From Pseudothermotoga sp. (GTDB lineage Bacteria; Thermotogota; Thermotogae; Thermotogales; DSM-5069): a DNA stretch of 64,000 nucleotides. The notes under the pieces were generated by a model. It saw only the letters and a program-made list of their open reading frames with translations, made no database searches and was not told where the DNA came from. The stretch spans positions 186,001 to 250,000 of the forward strand of contig JANXCS010000002.1 in the NCBI GenBank assembly GCA_025060105.1. Reading direction: 5' to 3'. The stretch's first letter is position 1. Every line of letters starts with the position of its first letter. A program made the position numbers and the translations under genes. Of the stretch, positions 33,550 to 43,723 are shown one piece after another.

Positions 33550-34468
33550 AATCAGTTTTTCCGAATTGGTTCGAAATGAACTTTGCTCCTTATTTGTAGA
33601 AGATTCAGAACAAGCAATGAATGAAATTTACGGGTTCATCAAAGCCAGGGGATCTTTGAACATCTCTCAATCAAGTGTGGAAGTTTTAGTGAGGCTGCCA
33701 AATATTCAAACTACTAGGAGATTTTTGAAACTTCTCAAGACGCTGTCTGTGAAGGATTACCAAATGGTGGTTACTTCAACGAAAGGACTGTGGCCTATGA
33801 AAGGAGTTCAAGTGAGCTTTGGAACAGATTTCTTAGAGAAAATCGGTGCGGGGGAGGTACTGTGGGAAAATATCACGAGGTTTAAAGATCCTGCCATTTT
33901 TGGCGCATTTTTGAGAGGTTTTTATCTTGGTTGTGGTTCCATCTTGAATCCATCTCGGACATACCATTGGGAGCTTACATACCACGATGGAGAATTCTTG
34001 AAAGAATTGTCAAAGATTTTGAAAGAGAGTCTAGCTATGGAACCAAAGATTTGGAAGTTAAGACACGCTTACAGGCTTTCTCTCAGGCGAGCTCAAGATG
34101 TCGTTGAGGTGCTACACTTGATGGGTGCCATTGAGGCTGCCAACCACATTGAGGAACTCATACAGCAACGTTCAATTGCATCTGATGTTAACAGAAGTAT
34201 GAACTTCATTTCTGCTAACGCTGATAGAATAGGTAGAAGCACTGCCGAACAGTTGAAGGCTTTGCATATCATAGAAGAAGTGATAGGTATAGATTCGTTG
34301 GATGAAGAGTTAAAACAGCTAGCCAAATTGAGGTTGGAGAATGAGGATCTAAGTTTGAGAGAGCTGGGCGAACTGATGACGCCAAAGATGAGCAAATCAA
34401 TGGTTTACTCACGAATGAAAAAAATTCTGAGCATCGCAAGAAGTTTATTTGAGAGGTCAAGAAAATGA
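33539..34468 (+). CDS. whiA: WhiA, LAGLIDADG-like DNA-binding protein
   Basis: The 309-residue protein has an N-terminal degenerate LAGLIDADG homing-endonuclease fold ([12 protein letters not shown] at about residues 123-134). The C-terminal helix-turn-helix (L-S-L-R-E-L-G-E and S-K-S-M-V-Y-S-R-M) is the WhiA signature. It affects cell division and chromosome segregation in Gram-positive bacteria. GTG start; overlaps nrdR. Confidence 0.94.
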   Translation: MKSEISFSELVRNELCSLFVEDSEQAMNEIYGFIKARGSLNISQSSVEVLVRLPNIQTTRRFLKLLKTLSVKDYQMVVTSTKGLWPMKGVQVSFGTDFLEKIGAGEVLWENITRFKDPAIFGAFLRGFYLGCGSILNPSRTYHWELTYHDGEFLKELSKILKESLAMEPKIWKLRHAYRLSLRRAQDVVEVLHLMGAIEAANHIEELIQQRSIASDVNRSMNFISANADRIGRSTAEQLKALHIIEEVIGIDSLDEELKQLAKLRLENEDLSLRELGELMTPKMSKSMVYSRMKKILSIARSLFERSRK

Positions 34469-34932
34469 AATGCCCGTACTGCGGCTATCCAGATAGCCGA
34501 GTTCTTGACTCAAGACCCACGTTAGATGGTACCGCGATAAGGCGTAGGAGGGAGTGTCTCGAATGTGGTGCTCGTTTCACAACGTACGAACGTTACGAAC
34601 TACTTCCCATAATCGTTGTCAAGAAGGATGGTCGAAGGGAAACCTTCGATAGAAAGAAAGTGTTGAACGGTGTTTTAAAAGCGTGTGAAAAAAGGCCTAT
34701 ACCGTACGAGACCCTCGAAAAGCTGGTGGAGGAAGTGGAACTTACGATACAAAAAATGGGTTACACTGAAGTCCCGTCAAAGGTTATAGGAGAATTGGTG
34801 ATGGAGAAGCTTAAGAACATAGATCAAGTTGCCTACGTGAGGTTCGCATCTGTTTACAAAGATTTTAGGGAAATAGATCAGTTCATGGAAATAGTGAGAG
34901 AATTGAAAAGGAACGGGGAGGGAAGATCATGA
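34465..34932 (+). CDS. nrdR: Transcriptional repressor NrdR
   Basis: The 155-residue protein has an N-terminal zinc ribbon (C-P-Y-C at residues 3-6 and C-L-E-C at 31-34) and an ATP-cone domain ([11 protein letters not shown] at about 50-60). It senses ATP/dATP and represses ribonucleotide reductase genes. Two of its boxes lie in front of nrdD, 24 kb to the left in this window. Confidence 0.97.
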   Translation: MKCPYCGYPDSRVLDSRPTLDGTAIRRRRECLECGARFTTYERYELLPIIVVKKDGRRETFDRKKVLNGVLKACEKRPIPYETLEKLVEEVELTIQKMGYTEVPSKVIGELVMEKLKNIDQVAYVRFASVYKDFREIDQFMEIVRELKRNGEGRS

Positions 34933-35402
34933 AGAAGAATGTCATCAAACTGACGAGGGAAGGTTATGATGCGCTCAAACGAGAACTGGATAGTTTGAGG
35001 CAAAAGCTCATGTATGAAATATCCCAACGCATAAAAGAAGCAAGAGAGTTGGGTGATTTGACAGAAAACACTGAATACGATGAAGCAAAGAACGAACAAG
35101 GAAGGATCGGTAGTAGGATTGCTGAACTAGAACAGATACTCAACAATGCTGAGATCATAGAAGCGACGGAATCAGATACAGTTTCTATTGGCTCGTGGGT
35201 CGTGATAAGGAATCTCAACACAGGTGAGGAAAGAACCATCAGATTGGTAAACCCGCAAGAATCGGACATATTCTCGAACAAGGTGAGCGTTGATTCGCCC
35301 GTGGGAAGGGTGATCATTGGAAAGAAAATAGGCGAAATAGTTCGCCTCAAAACACCTTCAGGACAGGTGAGATATGAAATAGTGCGCATAACAACGGAAT
35401 GA
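34929..35402 (+). CDS. greA: Transcription elongation factor GreA
   Basis: The 157-residue protein has the N-terminal coiled coil with the acidic tip ([11 protein letters not shown] at about residues 40-50) and a C-terminal FKBP-like domain ending near I-G-E-I-V. It rescues backtracked RNA polymerase by stimulating transcript cleavage. It overlaps nrdR by ATGA, and lysS follows after 9 nt. Confidence 0.97.
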   Translation: MKKNVIKLTREGYDALKRELDSLRQKLMYEISQRIKEARELGDLTENTEYDEAKNEQGRIGSRIAELEQILNNAEIIEATESDTVSIGSWVVIRNLNTGEERTIRLVNPQESDIFSNKVSVDSPVGRVIIGKKIGEIVRLKTPSGQVRYEIVRITTE

Positions 35403-35411
35403 GGTGATCCT

Positions 35412-36917
35412 GTGAGTTGGGAGATCCGAAATCAAAAGTTGCAAAAAGTAAATGAGCTCCGTAAGATTGGCATCAATCCCTATCCTTACAGATTCGATAA
35501 AGCTTGTTCTAGTGCTCAGATACGCGAAAGATTTAGCCATCTAAATCCTTCAGAAGCTTTGGAAAACGAAAAGATTTCTACAGCAGGACGTGTGATGACC
35601 ATAAGACTGCACGGTAAATCCTGCTTTTTCACTCTGAAAGATTTCGATGGAAAGATCCAAGCTTACATAAGGCAAGATTCAGTTGGTGAGAGTGCCTACG
35701 AATTTTTTAAGAAATACGTAGATGCAGGCGACATAGTTGGAATCAAAGGGTTTCCATTCAGGAGTAAAACAGGTGAATTGACAATCTTTGCAGAAGAATT
35801 TCAGTTGTTGTGTAAAGCTCTAAGACCTTTGCCTGAGAAATGGCATGGACTTAGGGATAAAGAAATGGCATACAGACAAAGGTACGTCGATATGATTGCG
35901 AATGAAGATACCATAGAGCGCTTCAAAATACGATACAGGGCGATAGCATTCATACGTCAATTTCTCATGGAAAGAGGTTTCATCGAAGTTGAGACACCCA
36001 TATTGAATTTCATACCCGGTGGTGGTACCGCTAGACCTTTTGTGACAAGACTTGAAGCACTCGACTGTGATGTATACTTAAGAATCGCACCAGAGTTGCA
36101 TTTGAAGCGTTACATCGTCGGCGGATTCGAAAAAGTTTTCGAGATAGGTAAAAATTTTAGAAATGAGGGAATCTCTTACAAACACAGTCCAGAATTCACA
36201 TCGATAGAAATCTACCAAGCCTACGCAGATTACAAAGACATGATGGAACTGACTGAGCAGATGATCTCACAGCTGGTTTTACATCTCTTCGGAACTTACA
36301 AACTCACTTACCAAGGGATTGAAATCGACTTCACTCCTCCCTGGAAACGCATCAGGATGCATGAATTCATAAAGGAGAAACTGGGTATCGATATACTTGA
36401 AGATAGTGAAGAAAAAATTTTTCAATACCTCAAAGATCGTGGGATCGAACCAGAACTCAAAACGAAGAGCAAGATGATTGAAAAACTCTGGGATTTAGTC
36501 GAGGACCAGGTGGTGCAACCCACTTTCTTGATGGATCACCCCGTTGAAATTTCGCCACTTGCGAAAAGGCACAGAGATGACCCTCGCCTCACCGAGCGTT
36601 TTGAGCCTATCATCTGTGGTATGGAATTAGGCAACGCTTTCAGCGAATTGAATGACCCCCAGGAGCAACTAGAACGCTTCTTAGTTCAGGCAAAACTTCT
36701 CGAAGCTGGTGATAAGGAAGCTCACCGCATGGACCTAGACTTCATAAGGTCATTAGAATATGGAATGCCTCCAACAGGTGGATTGGGCATAGGCATTGAC
36801 AGGCTGACCATGCTTTTGACTAACGCACCGTCCATAAGAGACGTTATCCCATTTCCACTAGTCAGTCAAAATTTGGATGAGGCTTTCGATAACGGTGAAA
36901 GGAGTGCTGAATCATGA
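35412..36917 (+). CDS. lysS: Lysyl-tRNA synthetase (class II)
   Basis: The 501-residue enzyme has an N-terminal OB-fold anticodon-binding domain (about residues 50-155) and the class II core. Motif 2 is F-R-N-E-G-I-S, and motif 3 is [10 protein letters not shown] near the end. It charges lysine tRNA; one such tRNA (CTT) is in this window. GTG start. The greA-lysS pairing is common. Confidence 0.97.
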   Translation: MSWEIRNQKLQKVNELRKIGINPYPYRFDKACSSAQIRERFSHLNPSEALENEKISTAGRVMTIRLHGKSCFFTLKDFDGKIQAYIRQDSVGESAYEFFKKYVDAGDIVGIKGFPFRSKTGELTIFAEEFQLLCKALRPLPEKWHGLRDKEMAYRQRYVDMIANEDTIERFKIRYRAIAFIRQFLMERGFIEVETPILNFIPGGGTARPFVTRLEALDCDVYLRIAPELHLKRYIVGGFEKVFEIGKNFRNEGISYKHSPEFTSIEIYQAYADYKDMMELTEQMISQLVLHLFGTYKLTYQGIEIDFTPPWKRIRMHEFIKEKLGIDILEDSEEKIFQYLKDRGIEPELKTKSKMIEKLWDLVEDQVVQPTFLMDHPVEISPLAKRHRDDPRLTERFEPIICGMELGNAFSELNDPQEQLERFLVQAKLLEAGDKEAHRMDLDFIRSLEYGMPPTGGLGIGIDRLTMLLTNAPSIRDVIPFPLVSQNLDEAFDNGERSAES

Positions 36918-38521
36918 GAAACTGGTTCAAGAAGTGGCAAAATGTTATCGTTTGGACTTTGGCAATTTCTTTCGTCGCAGGCATCGCTTGGTGGTCGGTG
37001 GCAAGTTACATTTCTGGCCGCTCTAGAAATCCCACAACTGAAGTAGAAGCAGTGGGTTACGTGGCGATCAATGGACAGATACCAAAAGACTCAATAGCTC
37101 GCGTGTCGACTTATGAACTCGATATGGAGTATGCGAACTTCCTTTCAGGCTATTCCTTATCCGCTTTGGATGCGTTGTTCGAAGAGCCTGAACAAAAAGC
37201 TTATCTGCTTAAAGAGATCTTGAAAGAACGAGCGATACTTTTGTACGCGAAAGAGAACAAACTGTTGCCTACTAAAAAGGAGATCGAAGATAAACTTAAA
37301 GAGTATAGGACAGAAATAAACAAAAATCAGACGCTTGTACAGTACATAAAACAGCGTTACGGAAGTGTTGATAATTATCTGGACAAGACGCTTAGACCAT
37401 CCATAGAGAAAACCTTGACTCTAGAGAAAGTAAAGAACAAGGTAGCAAACGTGAGTGAGGAAGAGATGAAAAAGTACTTTGAAGAACATTTGGAGGATAT
37501 CAAAATTAAGTACGACACTGCGAACGTGAAATTAGCTTGGTTTGAGAAAGAAAACGAGGCAAAGAAATTCATTTCACTCTTATCAAACATGAACTTCGAT
37601 CAAGCCGCAAGCAAAATGAACGTTCAAACTACCCCTTTATCGAACTTACGCAGAGGTTTGTTCGATAAAGAAGTCGACGAAAAGATATTTTCTGCAACTC
37701 CCGGCAGTATTGTAGGACCGTTCAAGCTTTCAGACACATGGATTGTAGCCGAAGTAAAAGAAGCCACTATTGTGAAAGACTTCGCCAGTTTTGCACTGAG
37801 TGATTTTTACGAAACGGAACGATCAACGCTCCGCAATCAGGCTCTAGAAAAATGGTATGAAAGCTATGTTGAGAGTAAAAAGGTGGAGCTCCGCATAGTC
37901 AATGAAGTTCTATCTACATGGGACAGGATCAATCAAGCTGCCACCCAATCTGAGTTACTCAAACTCGAAGAAGAACTTTCAAAGAAGATATTCTCCGAAA
38001 GTGTTGAAATATCTCCCGACGTTCCTGACACACTCAAAAGTGCTTACGTAACCCTTGTGGAAAAAATACAAGACTTCGATGGCAATATCGATGGAACCAT
38101 CAAGAAGAAAAGAGAAGTTTTGGTACGATACCTGTATGAACAGTATCCATCTTCTTTACATGTAGCTCGAAGAATGTATGAAATTGATAGGGGCAACACA
38201 CAAGTTAAATACAATTACTTCACACTGCTCTATTCTTCGATAAAACCCTATATTGCTATCACTGGACCTCAGGTTTTACTACAAAACATACTCGAGATAG
38301 AAGCGGGCTTGGCTTCCATCATGTTGGACACCTCGGTGGCTACAGATTTGCGTGCGAGCGCTTGCTATAATCTTTACGATCTATCAAAAGAATTAAAAGA
38401 CGCCACCTCCGCAAAATTCTATCTAGACCAACTGAGGAAATTGAACCCTAACTACATAGATTTCGAAGCAGCCGTGAAAGAACTGGAAGAAATGAAGAAA
38501 TCATCGGAGCAAAAAGAATAG
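36914..38521 (+). CDS. Membrane-anchored SurA/PpiD-like chaperone with parvulin-like region
   Basis: The 535-residue protein has one N-terminal membrane anchor (about residues 11-33) and a SurA-N-like helical region (about 55-185). A degenerate parvulin-type domain follows (about 190-285: A-K-K-F-I-S-L-L, then G-S-I-V-G-P-F-K-L). The helical C-terminus may contain TPR-like repeats. It probably assists folding of exported proteins across the periplasm. Catalytic prolyl-isomerase residues cannot be confirmed. It overlaps lysS and is followed directly by a terminator. Confidence 0.75.
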   Translation: MRNWFKKWQNVIVWTLAISFVAGIAWWSVASYISGRSRNPTTEVEAVGYVAINGQIPKDSIARVSTYELDMEYANFLSGYSLSALDALFEEPEQKAYLLKEILKERAILLYAKENKLLPTKKEIEDKLKEYRTEINKNQTLVQYIKQRYGSVDNYLDKTLRPSIEKTLTLEKVKNKVANVSEEEMKKYFEEHLEDIKIKYDTANVKLAWFEKENEAKKFISLLSNMNFDQAASKMNVQTTPLSNLRRGLFDKEVDEKIFSATPGSIVGPFKLSDTWIVAEVKEATIVKDFASFALSDFYETERSTLRNQALEKWYESYVESKKVELRIVNEVLSTWDRINQAATQSELLKLEEELSKKIFSESVEISPDVPDTLKSAYVTLVEKIQDFDGNIDGTIKKKREVLVRYLYEQYPSSLHVARRMYEIDRGNTQVKYNYFTLLYSSIKPYIAITGPQVLLQNILEIEAGLASIMLDTSVATDLRASACYNLYDLSKELKDATSAKFYLDQLRKLNPNYIDFEAAVKELEEMKKSSEQKE

Positions 38522-38545
38522 GTGGGCCTGTACGGCCCACTTTTT
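38522..38545 (+). terminator. Intrinsic terminator of the zapB-to-lysS operon
   Basis: A 7-bp stem GTGGGCC/GGCCCAC (38522-38528 and 38534-38540) with loop TGTAC is followed by five T (38541-38545). The last T is also the encoded CCA end of tRNA-Gln on the other strand, so the two transcripts converge here. Confidence 0.9.
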
Positions 38546-38620
38546 GGCTGGGGCGGGAGGATTCGAACCTCCGAATGTCGGATCCAAAGTCCGATGCCTT
38601 ACCAGCTTGGCGACGCCCCA
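38545..38620 (-). tRNA. tRNA-Gln (anticodon TTG)
   Basis: The 76-nt gene on the minus strand has acceptor stem TGGGGCG/CGCCCCA, an anticodon loop C-T-T-T-G-G-A giving TTG, T arm GGAGG-TTCGAAT-CCTCC, discriminator G and CCA encoded. The 5' T paired with A is usual for tRNA-Gln. It appears to be transcribed alone from a promoter at about 38638-38646. Confidence 0.97.
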
Positions 38621-38630
38621 ACTTTCACCG

Positions 38631-38646
38631 TGATATAATTCTATCA
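38631..38646. promoter_or_regulatory. Overlapping divergent extended -10 promoters (tRNA-Gln and udk operon)
   Basis: On the plus strand TGATATAAT (38631-38639) faces the uridine kinase operon. On the minus strand TGATAGAAT (38646..38638) faces tRNA-Gln. The two boxes overlap by 2 bp in a near-palindrome, so each -10 occupies the other's start-site region. No good -35 is visible for either. Confidence 0.65.
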
Positions 38647-38680
38647 CCGGCCGTGAAAACATTCAAGTGGGGTGAGAAGG

Positions 38681-40354
38681 TTGAAAGAAATTCTGCTCAA
38701 GATTTTAGACACAAATGAAGAATTACGTGTACCGGCTGGTGAAAAACTTTTGGAATATGCAAAAAGGTGTTGGAAATATCATGATACTCCTATAGTTGCC
38801 GCGCGACTGGACAACACAATTGTTGAGCTCACGCGGCCGCTTGAACGTGGTGGAACGGTTGAATTCATAGATTTGCGCTGCCTCGATGGCTTGCGGATAT
38901 ACCAAAGAGGTGTTCTGTTCGTTTTGAACATGGCGCTCAAAGAAAGATATCCGAACTGTGAGTTGTGGGTTTTACATTCCTTAGACAACGCACTCTATTG
39001 CGAGTTGAGATGTGATGGCATACCCCATCCGCTCTCTGAGGAAGAGATTCAGTGGATCAAAGCCAGGATGAATCAAATAGTAGCACATGATTTGATATTC
39101 GAAAAAGGTGAGTATTACAAAGATGAAGCCTTCAAAATATTCACTCAGCACAATGATAGAGACAGGATCAGACTCTTCAGGTTCAGGAAGAAAAAAACCA
39201 TTAAACTCTATAAATGTGGTGATCACTACGATTATTACTATGGTTACATGCCACCAAGTACCGGTGTACTCAAATGGTTCGATTTGGTGAAAGAAAGTGA
39301 AGGATTTTTGTTGGTTCTACCGGATCAGAAAGATCCGCTCACAGTGAGCCGCCCAAAGCCCTTAGTAAAACTTTCCTCTGTTTTCTACGAATACGCTCGT
39401 TGGCTTGATGTCATAGGTGTTAGAACCGTTGCGGACTTGAACGAAATTATCTCTAGAGGTGAACGAGAAGTAGCTGAGCTGATGATCATCAATGAGGCAC
39501 TCCACGAAAAGAAAATCTCTCAAATAGCCGAGCAATTTGCAAACAGCGGCGCAAGGTTGATACTCATTGCAGGTCCATCCTCGTCTGGTAAAACCACCTT
39601 TGCTAAAAGACTGTTAGTTCAGTTACGCGTTCACGGTTTTAAACCTCTGGTGATATCTCTCGACGATTACTTCGTCGATAGAGAATTAACTCCAAGAGAC
39701 GAAGAGGGTAATTACGATTTTGAATCTCTAGAAGCAATAGATTTGAAGTTGTTCAACGAGCATCTTTCAATGCTCATAGAGGGCAGGGAAGTAGAACTTC
39801 CTAAATTCGATTTCAAACTCGGAAGACGTATTTGGAGCGGTCAAAAAATCAAGCTCGAAAGGAATCAACCCATAGTGATCGAAGGTATCCATGGCTTGAA
39901 TGAAAAATTAACATCGAGTGTGGACAGATCAATGAAGTTCAAGATATATGTCAGTGCCCTTACACAATTGAATCTTGACCCTCATAATAGGATAACCACA
40001 ACTGATACACGTCTCTTGAGAAGGATCATAAGAGATTACAAATTCAGAGGTCATTCCGCCACGGATACTTTGAAAATGTGGCCAAGTGTCAGAAAAGGCG
40101 AAGAAAAATACATTTTTCCGTTTCAGGAAGAAGCCGATGTTATGTTTAATTCTGCTATAGTTTACGAGTGGGCAGTTTTGAAGATCTTTGCTGAACAGTT
40201 GTTGGTCCAAGTATCACCAGAAGAGAGAGAATACACTGAAGCTCTGAGACTCATGAAACTGCTAGACTATTTTTTACCCATAACTAATCTGGAAGACATT
40301 CCAAGAACATCTATCTTGAGAGAGTTCATTGGAAGGAGTGCATTCAAGTATTGA
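38681..40354 (+). CDS. Nucleoside (uridine) kinase fused to TGS/ThrRS-like N-terminus
   Basis: I chose the TTG at 38681 because GGGGTGAG lies 6 nt upstream. The N-terminal half (about residues 1-240) resembles the TGS and second additional domains of threonyl-tRNA synthetase. The C-terminal half is a uridine kinase-like P-loop domain with A-G-P-S-S-S-G-K-T-T (about 294-303) and S-L-D-D-Y-F (about 322-327). This fusion is typical of Thermotogae and some Firmicutes. It likely phosphorylates uridine or cytidine; the role of the synthetase-like half is unknown. Confidence 0.88.
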   Translation: MKEILLKILDTNEELRVPAGEKLLEYAKRCWKYHDTPIVAARLDNTIVELTRPLERGGTVEFIDLRCLDGLRIYQRGVLFVLNMALKERYPNCELWVLHSLDNALYCELRCDGIPHPLSEEEIQWIKARMNQIVAHDLIFEKGEYYKDEAFKIFTQHNDRDRIRLFRFRKKKTIKLYKCGDHYDYYYGYMPPSTGVLKWFDLVKESEGFLLVLPDQKDPLTVSRPKPLVKLSSVFYEYARWLDVIGVRTVADLNEIISRGEREVAELMIINEALHEKKISQIAEQFANSGARLILIAGPSSSGKTTFAKRLLVQLRVHGFKPLVISLDDYFVDRELTPRDEEGNYDFESLEAIDLKLFNEHLSMLIEGREVELPKFDFKLGRRIWSGQKIKLERNQPIVIEGIHGLNEKLTSSVDRSMKFKIYVSALTQLNLDPHNRITTTDTRLLRRIIRDYKFRGHSATDTLKMWPSVRKGEEKYIFPFQEEADVMFNSAIVYEWAVLKIFAEQLLVQVSPEEREYTEALRLMKLLDYFLPITNLEDIPRTSILREFIGRSAFKY

Positions 40355-41277
40355 GAAAAATTTTGATCTTTTTAACCTTAGTGCTGGTGTTCATTTTAAC
40401 TTTCGCTGTAGAAATCTATGTCGGAGATCAGCTCATCTTTACCTCCAGTGGAGATTCTCTACTGAAGTGGGATAAATTTGTAGAACTCATACGATCCTAT
40501 TTTGAACGCATGAATTTTGAAGTGCCCACGGTTGGAAGCGTAGGTAGTTTCAATTATCTCATCTGGAATGGGCACACGGTTGGCTTTGACTCATCTGCGG
40601 GATTTGTGAATTTGGATGGTGTTACAAAACGCAGTTCTGGTGTTAATTTGATCGAAGTACTGAAGACTTTTGGACTACCATTCGTTCTTCGAGAGAACCG
40701 TTTGATATTACCCAACATGTGGATTTACGAAGTTCAGAAAATCCAAGATATTATCGATATCACTTATGGTGGGGAGAGGAAAATCGAAGTGAAGCAAGAT
40801 GGAGAAAGCATATTTCTCGAAAGCCGTGGGTATGTTTTCTACAACAACACGTTGTACGAACCTGGTCAAACTGTGACTAAATTTAACCGAGAACCAAATG
40901 AATCAATAAAGCAAGAAATCGAGTTGAAAGGACTTCTTCGCTTGGTTTTGGGAAAAAGCTTGGCACCATCTAAAGTACGAATCGTAGCGCTGAATGAAAA
41001 CGCTCTTTTCGTTCAGAACGAGCTGACCATTCTGTACACCCATGGAGATGGTAGAATCATTATCAGACCGTATGCTCCTGAGTATGATGGTACCGACTGG
41101 CCAGTTTATGCTGAATTGAGAAGGATTGCAGAAAAGCTGCGTGAGAAATTTTCATTCAAACTTGAAATCTGTCCCCTGATCGTTCTACCACCCCAAACAA
41201 CCACGATGTTGTTGTTGATAGAAGATGAAGCAATCATTGCTCAAGTTAAGGATTTTTTGGAGGAGCTTTTAAAGTGA
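40351..41277 (+). CDS. Secreted protein of unknown function
   Basis: The 308-residue product has an N-terminal signal peptide (about residues 1-19, I-L-I-F-L-T-L-V-L-V-F-I-L-T-F-A). The mature part is beta-rich, with no recognisable enzyme motif. A region near residues 70-125 loosely resembles the copper-amine-oxidase N-terminal (stalk) domain found in cell-wall amidases. TTG start overlapping the kinase stop. The GerMN gene follows with a 4-nt overlap, so the two probably work together outside the membrane. Confidence 0.55.
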   Translation: MRKILIFLTLVLVFILTFAVEIYVGDQLIFTSSGDSLLKWDKFVELIRSYFERMNFEVPTVGSVGSFNYLIWNGHTVGFDSSAGFVNLDGVTKRSSGVNLIEVLKTFGLPFVLRENRLILPNMWIYEVQKIQDIIDITYGGERKIEVKQDGESIFLESRGYVFYNNTLYEPGQTVTKFNREPNESIKQEIELKGLLRLVLGKSLAPSKVRIVALNENALFVQNELTILYTHGDGRIIIRPYAPEYDGTDWPVYAELRRIAEKLREKFSFKLEICPLIVLPPQTTTMLLLIEDEAIIAQVKDFLEELLK

Positions 41278-41735
41278 GGAAAAACATGGTCTTCTTCATG
41301 TTGATGCTTTTGTCTCTCTCAAGCTTGGCAACGCAATTGGTTTTGTTCTATCTAGATGAACAGTTTAGACCTGTCGTTGTTCGTGAGGAGATACAACGAG
41401 GTAGTGACGTTGTGAAAGCGATCTTCGACAAACTATCCTCACCACCGATCGGTTTAAAGAGTTTCGTTCCAAAAGACTCATTGAGAGCCTATTTCTTTGT
41501 TGAAAGATACCTTGTCATTGATTTGAAGAGAACTGCCCTTGCAACTTTTGATTTCACTCAGGAACGTTTTTTCGTACATCAACTTTTGAGAACCATTTTC
41601 GAAAATTTTCCAGGAATAGATGCGATATACTTCTTACTCGATGGCTCGAGGGGAGATGTTCTAGTCAACATGGTGGATGTAAGATTCGGATTCGCAAGAC
41701 ATTTCTGGGCACGCTGGCCAGTGGAGGGTGAATGA
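41274..41735 (+). CDS. GerMN-domain exported protein
   Basis: The 153-residue product has a signal peptide (about residues 1-19). One GerMN-like domain follows: L-V-L-F-Y-L-D-E-Q near the start, S-D-V-V-K-A-I-F-D-K-L, then L-V-I-D-L. GerMN domains occur in cell-wall amidases and spore-germination lipoproteins; in non-spore formers the role is unknown. GTG start overlapping the previous gene. Confidence 0.65.
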   Translation: MRKNMVFFMLMLLSLSSLATQLVLFYLDEQFRPVVVREEIQRGSDVVKAIFDKLSSPPIGLKSFVPKDSLRAYFFVERYLVIDLKRTALATFDFTQERFFVHQLLRTIFENFPGIDAIYFLLDGSRGDVLVNMVDVRFGFARHFWARWPVEGE

Positions 41736-41736
41736 C

Positions 41737-42513
41737 GTGGAACGAGTTCGAGTTGGAGACAGAGTCTTAGCAATGTTTGAGGATGGAAGGTCTTTTCTCT
41801 TTAAAATTCAGGAAGGAAAGCTTCAAACACACAACGGTGTGATAAATTTGAGTGATATTACAGGCAAAAGTTATGGTAGTTCATGTCAAACCCACACTGG
41901 GAAACGATTCTACATCATGAAACCTCGCCTTGTAGATGAGATTTACAGAATGAAAAGGCAGACACAAATAGTCTATCCTAAAGATATAGGTTACATACTG
42001 TTGATGCTGGATGTACACGAAGGTATGAAGATCATAGATGCGGGTGTTGGCAGTGGAGCAATGTGCGCAGCCTTAGCGCGTGCCGTTGGTGAGACAGGTA
42101 AAATTTATGCTTACGAAAAGAGAGAAGATTTCAAAAAACTTGCCGAAGAAAACTTAACGAAATGGGGTTTGATCAGTAGAGTAGAAATCAAACTTCGGGA
42201 CATATCACAAGGTTTCGATGAGACAGCTGATGCGATTTTTCTAGATGTACCAGATCCATGGAATTACATTCGCCAATGTTATGAAGCACTGGTCGGGTCT
42301 GGAAACCTTGCGATCGTATCTCCTACGACGAACCAAGTACAACTCGTACTTGAAGAGATCTCCAAATTTCCGTTCGTTGGTGTGGAGGTTTGGGAAAGTT
42401 TGTTCAGGCAGTACAAGACTGTGCCATCGAGACTCAGACCATTCGACAGAATGGTTGCACACACCACTTACATGATATTTGCTCGCAAAGTTGTGAACGA
42501 CTGGAGGGATTGA
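41737..42513 (+). CDS. trmI: tRNA (adenine-N1)-methyltransferase TrmI
   Basis: I chose the GTG at 41737, with GGAGG 9 nt upstream; an earlier GTG at 41728 sits inside that site. The 258-residue enzyme has an N-terminal beta domain and a Rossmann fold with D-A-G-V-G-S-G-A-M (about residues 97-105) and the D-V-P-D-P-W motif. TrmI makes 1-methyladenosine at tRNA position 58, which helps thermophiles stabilise tRNA. Confidence 0.93.
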   Translation: MERVRVGDRVLAMFEDGRSFLFKIQEGKLQTHNGVINLSDITGKSYGSSCQTHTGKRFYIMKPRLVDEIYRMKRQTQIVYPKDIGYILLMLDVHEGMKIIDAGVGSGAMCAALARAVGETGKIYAYEKREDFKKLAEENLTKWGLISRVEIKLRDISQGFDETADAIFLDVPDPWNYIRQCYEALVGSGNLAIVSPTTNQVQLVLEEISKFPFVGVEVWESLFRQYKTVPSRLRPFDRMVAHTTYMIFARKVVNDWRD

Positions 42514-42514
42514 T

Positions 42515-43723
42515 ATGAGGAAAAACCTGCTTGTGGTGATTGGTATTGCCGTTGTAGTTGTCCTCACCAGTTGGTTTTTGAGTGGAGCTATCAGCCCAAG
42601 GGATGTTGACAAAGCTTTAACGCCTTTCTACCAAACCCTCTCATATATTTTGAACGCCTACTACGAAAGAGATAGTATCGATCTGAACAAAATCATCAAT
42701 TCAGCGATCGATGGCCTTGTGAAAGGTTTAGGTGATGATTTTTCTTACTATGAAGGACCTGAACAAGTTGAAGAAAAACAGATTGAGATGGAAGGACAAT
42801 ACGGTGGCCTTGGTATAGAAGTGACATACGATAGTGAGTATAAGGCTGTCAAGGTTATAGCACCCATGTACGGAACACCAGCATGGCGAGTTGGATTGAA
42901 ACCAGGAGACAGGATCGTTTCCATAGACGATCAACCAGTGAGCGAGATGGAGTATATGGAAGCTGTTCGAAAGTTAAGGGGCCAACCTGGAACGAAAGTG
43001 AGAATAAAAGTCCTTCGAGAGGGTGTGAAAGAATTATTGACATTTGAGATTGTGAGGGAGGTCATCCAAATCATCCCAGTCAAACATGCTTATATTGAGA
43101 CTGCAAAGGGACGAGTTGGCTACGTGATGATAACACGCTTTGGTGCGAAAACCTCACAAGAAATGGCTGCAGCTTTGGATGAAATCTTTCAAAAAGGCGT
43201 GCAAGGTATTTTACTAGATCTCAGGAACAATCCAGGAGGCTATTTGAACAGTGCCATAGACGTTGCAAGTTATTTCATAGACAAAGGGGTAATCGTGAAA
43301 ACGAGAAACGCTTACGGTGTGGAGGAGGTTTATGAATCCAAGGGCAACAGATATCCGAATGTTCCTGTGGTAGTTTTAGTGAACAAAGGATCTGCATCTG
43401 CCTCAGAGATAGTCACAGGAGCATTGAAAGACCACGGATTGGCCAAGATCGTTGGTCAGAAAACGTTCGGAAAAGGCTCAGTTCAAACGGGTTTCCCTCT
43501 AGCAAACGGTGGTACTCTCTATCTAACAACAGCCAGGTACATGACACCCTCAGGGAAGGATATTCACAGAACAGGTATTGAACCAGATGTGCTGGTTCAA
43601 GAAGAAAGCGAAGTTCCAAGGGAAACTCTCGTTTATGATTACACAAAGAAGGTTGTTGAAGTAAATCTAGAAGACCCATTCATCGCTAAAGGATTAGAAA
43701 CTTTGCTGAGGCTGATTAAATGA
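42515..43723 (+). CDS. C-terminal processing peptidase (S41), CtpA-like
   Basis: The 402-residue protein has an N-terminal membrane or signal segment (about residues 4-25), a PDZ domain (about 90-180) and the S41 core. The catalytic Ser is in N-K-G-S-A-S-A-S-E-I and the Lys in T-F-G-K-G-S-V-Q. It cleaves C-terminal tails of exported proteins. ATG 1 nt after trmI. Confidence 0.95.
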   Translation: MRKNLLVVIGIAVVVVLTSWFLSGAISPRDVDKALTPFYQTLSYILNAYYERDSIDLNKIINSAIDGLVKGLGDDFSYYEGPEQVEEKQIEMEGQYGGLGIEVTYDSEYKAVKVIAPMYGTPAWRVGLKPGDRIVSIDDQPVSEMEYMEAVRKLRGQPGTKVRIKVLREGVKELLTFEIVREVIQIIPVKHAYIETAKGRVGYVMITRFGAKTSQEMAAALDEIFQKGVQGILLDLRNNPGGYLNSAIDVASYFIDKGVIVKTRNAYGVEEVYESKGNRYPNVPVVVLVNKGSASASEIVTGALKDHGLAKIVGQKTFGKGSVQTGFPLANGGTLYLTTARYMTPSGKDIHRTGIEPDVLVQEESEVPRETLVYDYTKKVVEVNLEDPFIAKGLETLLRLIK

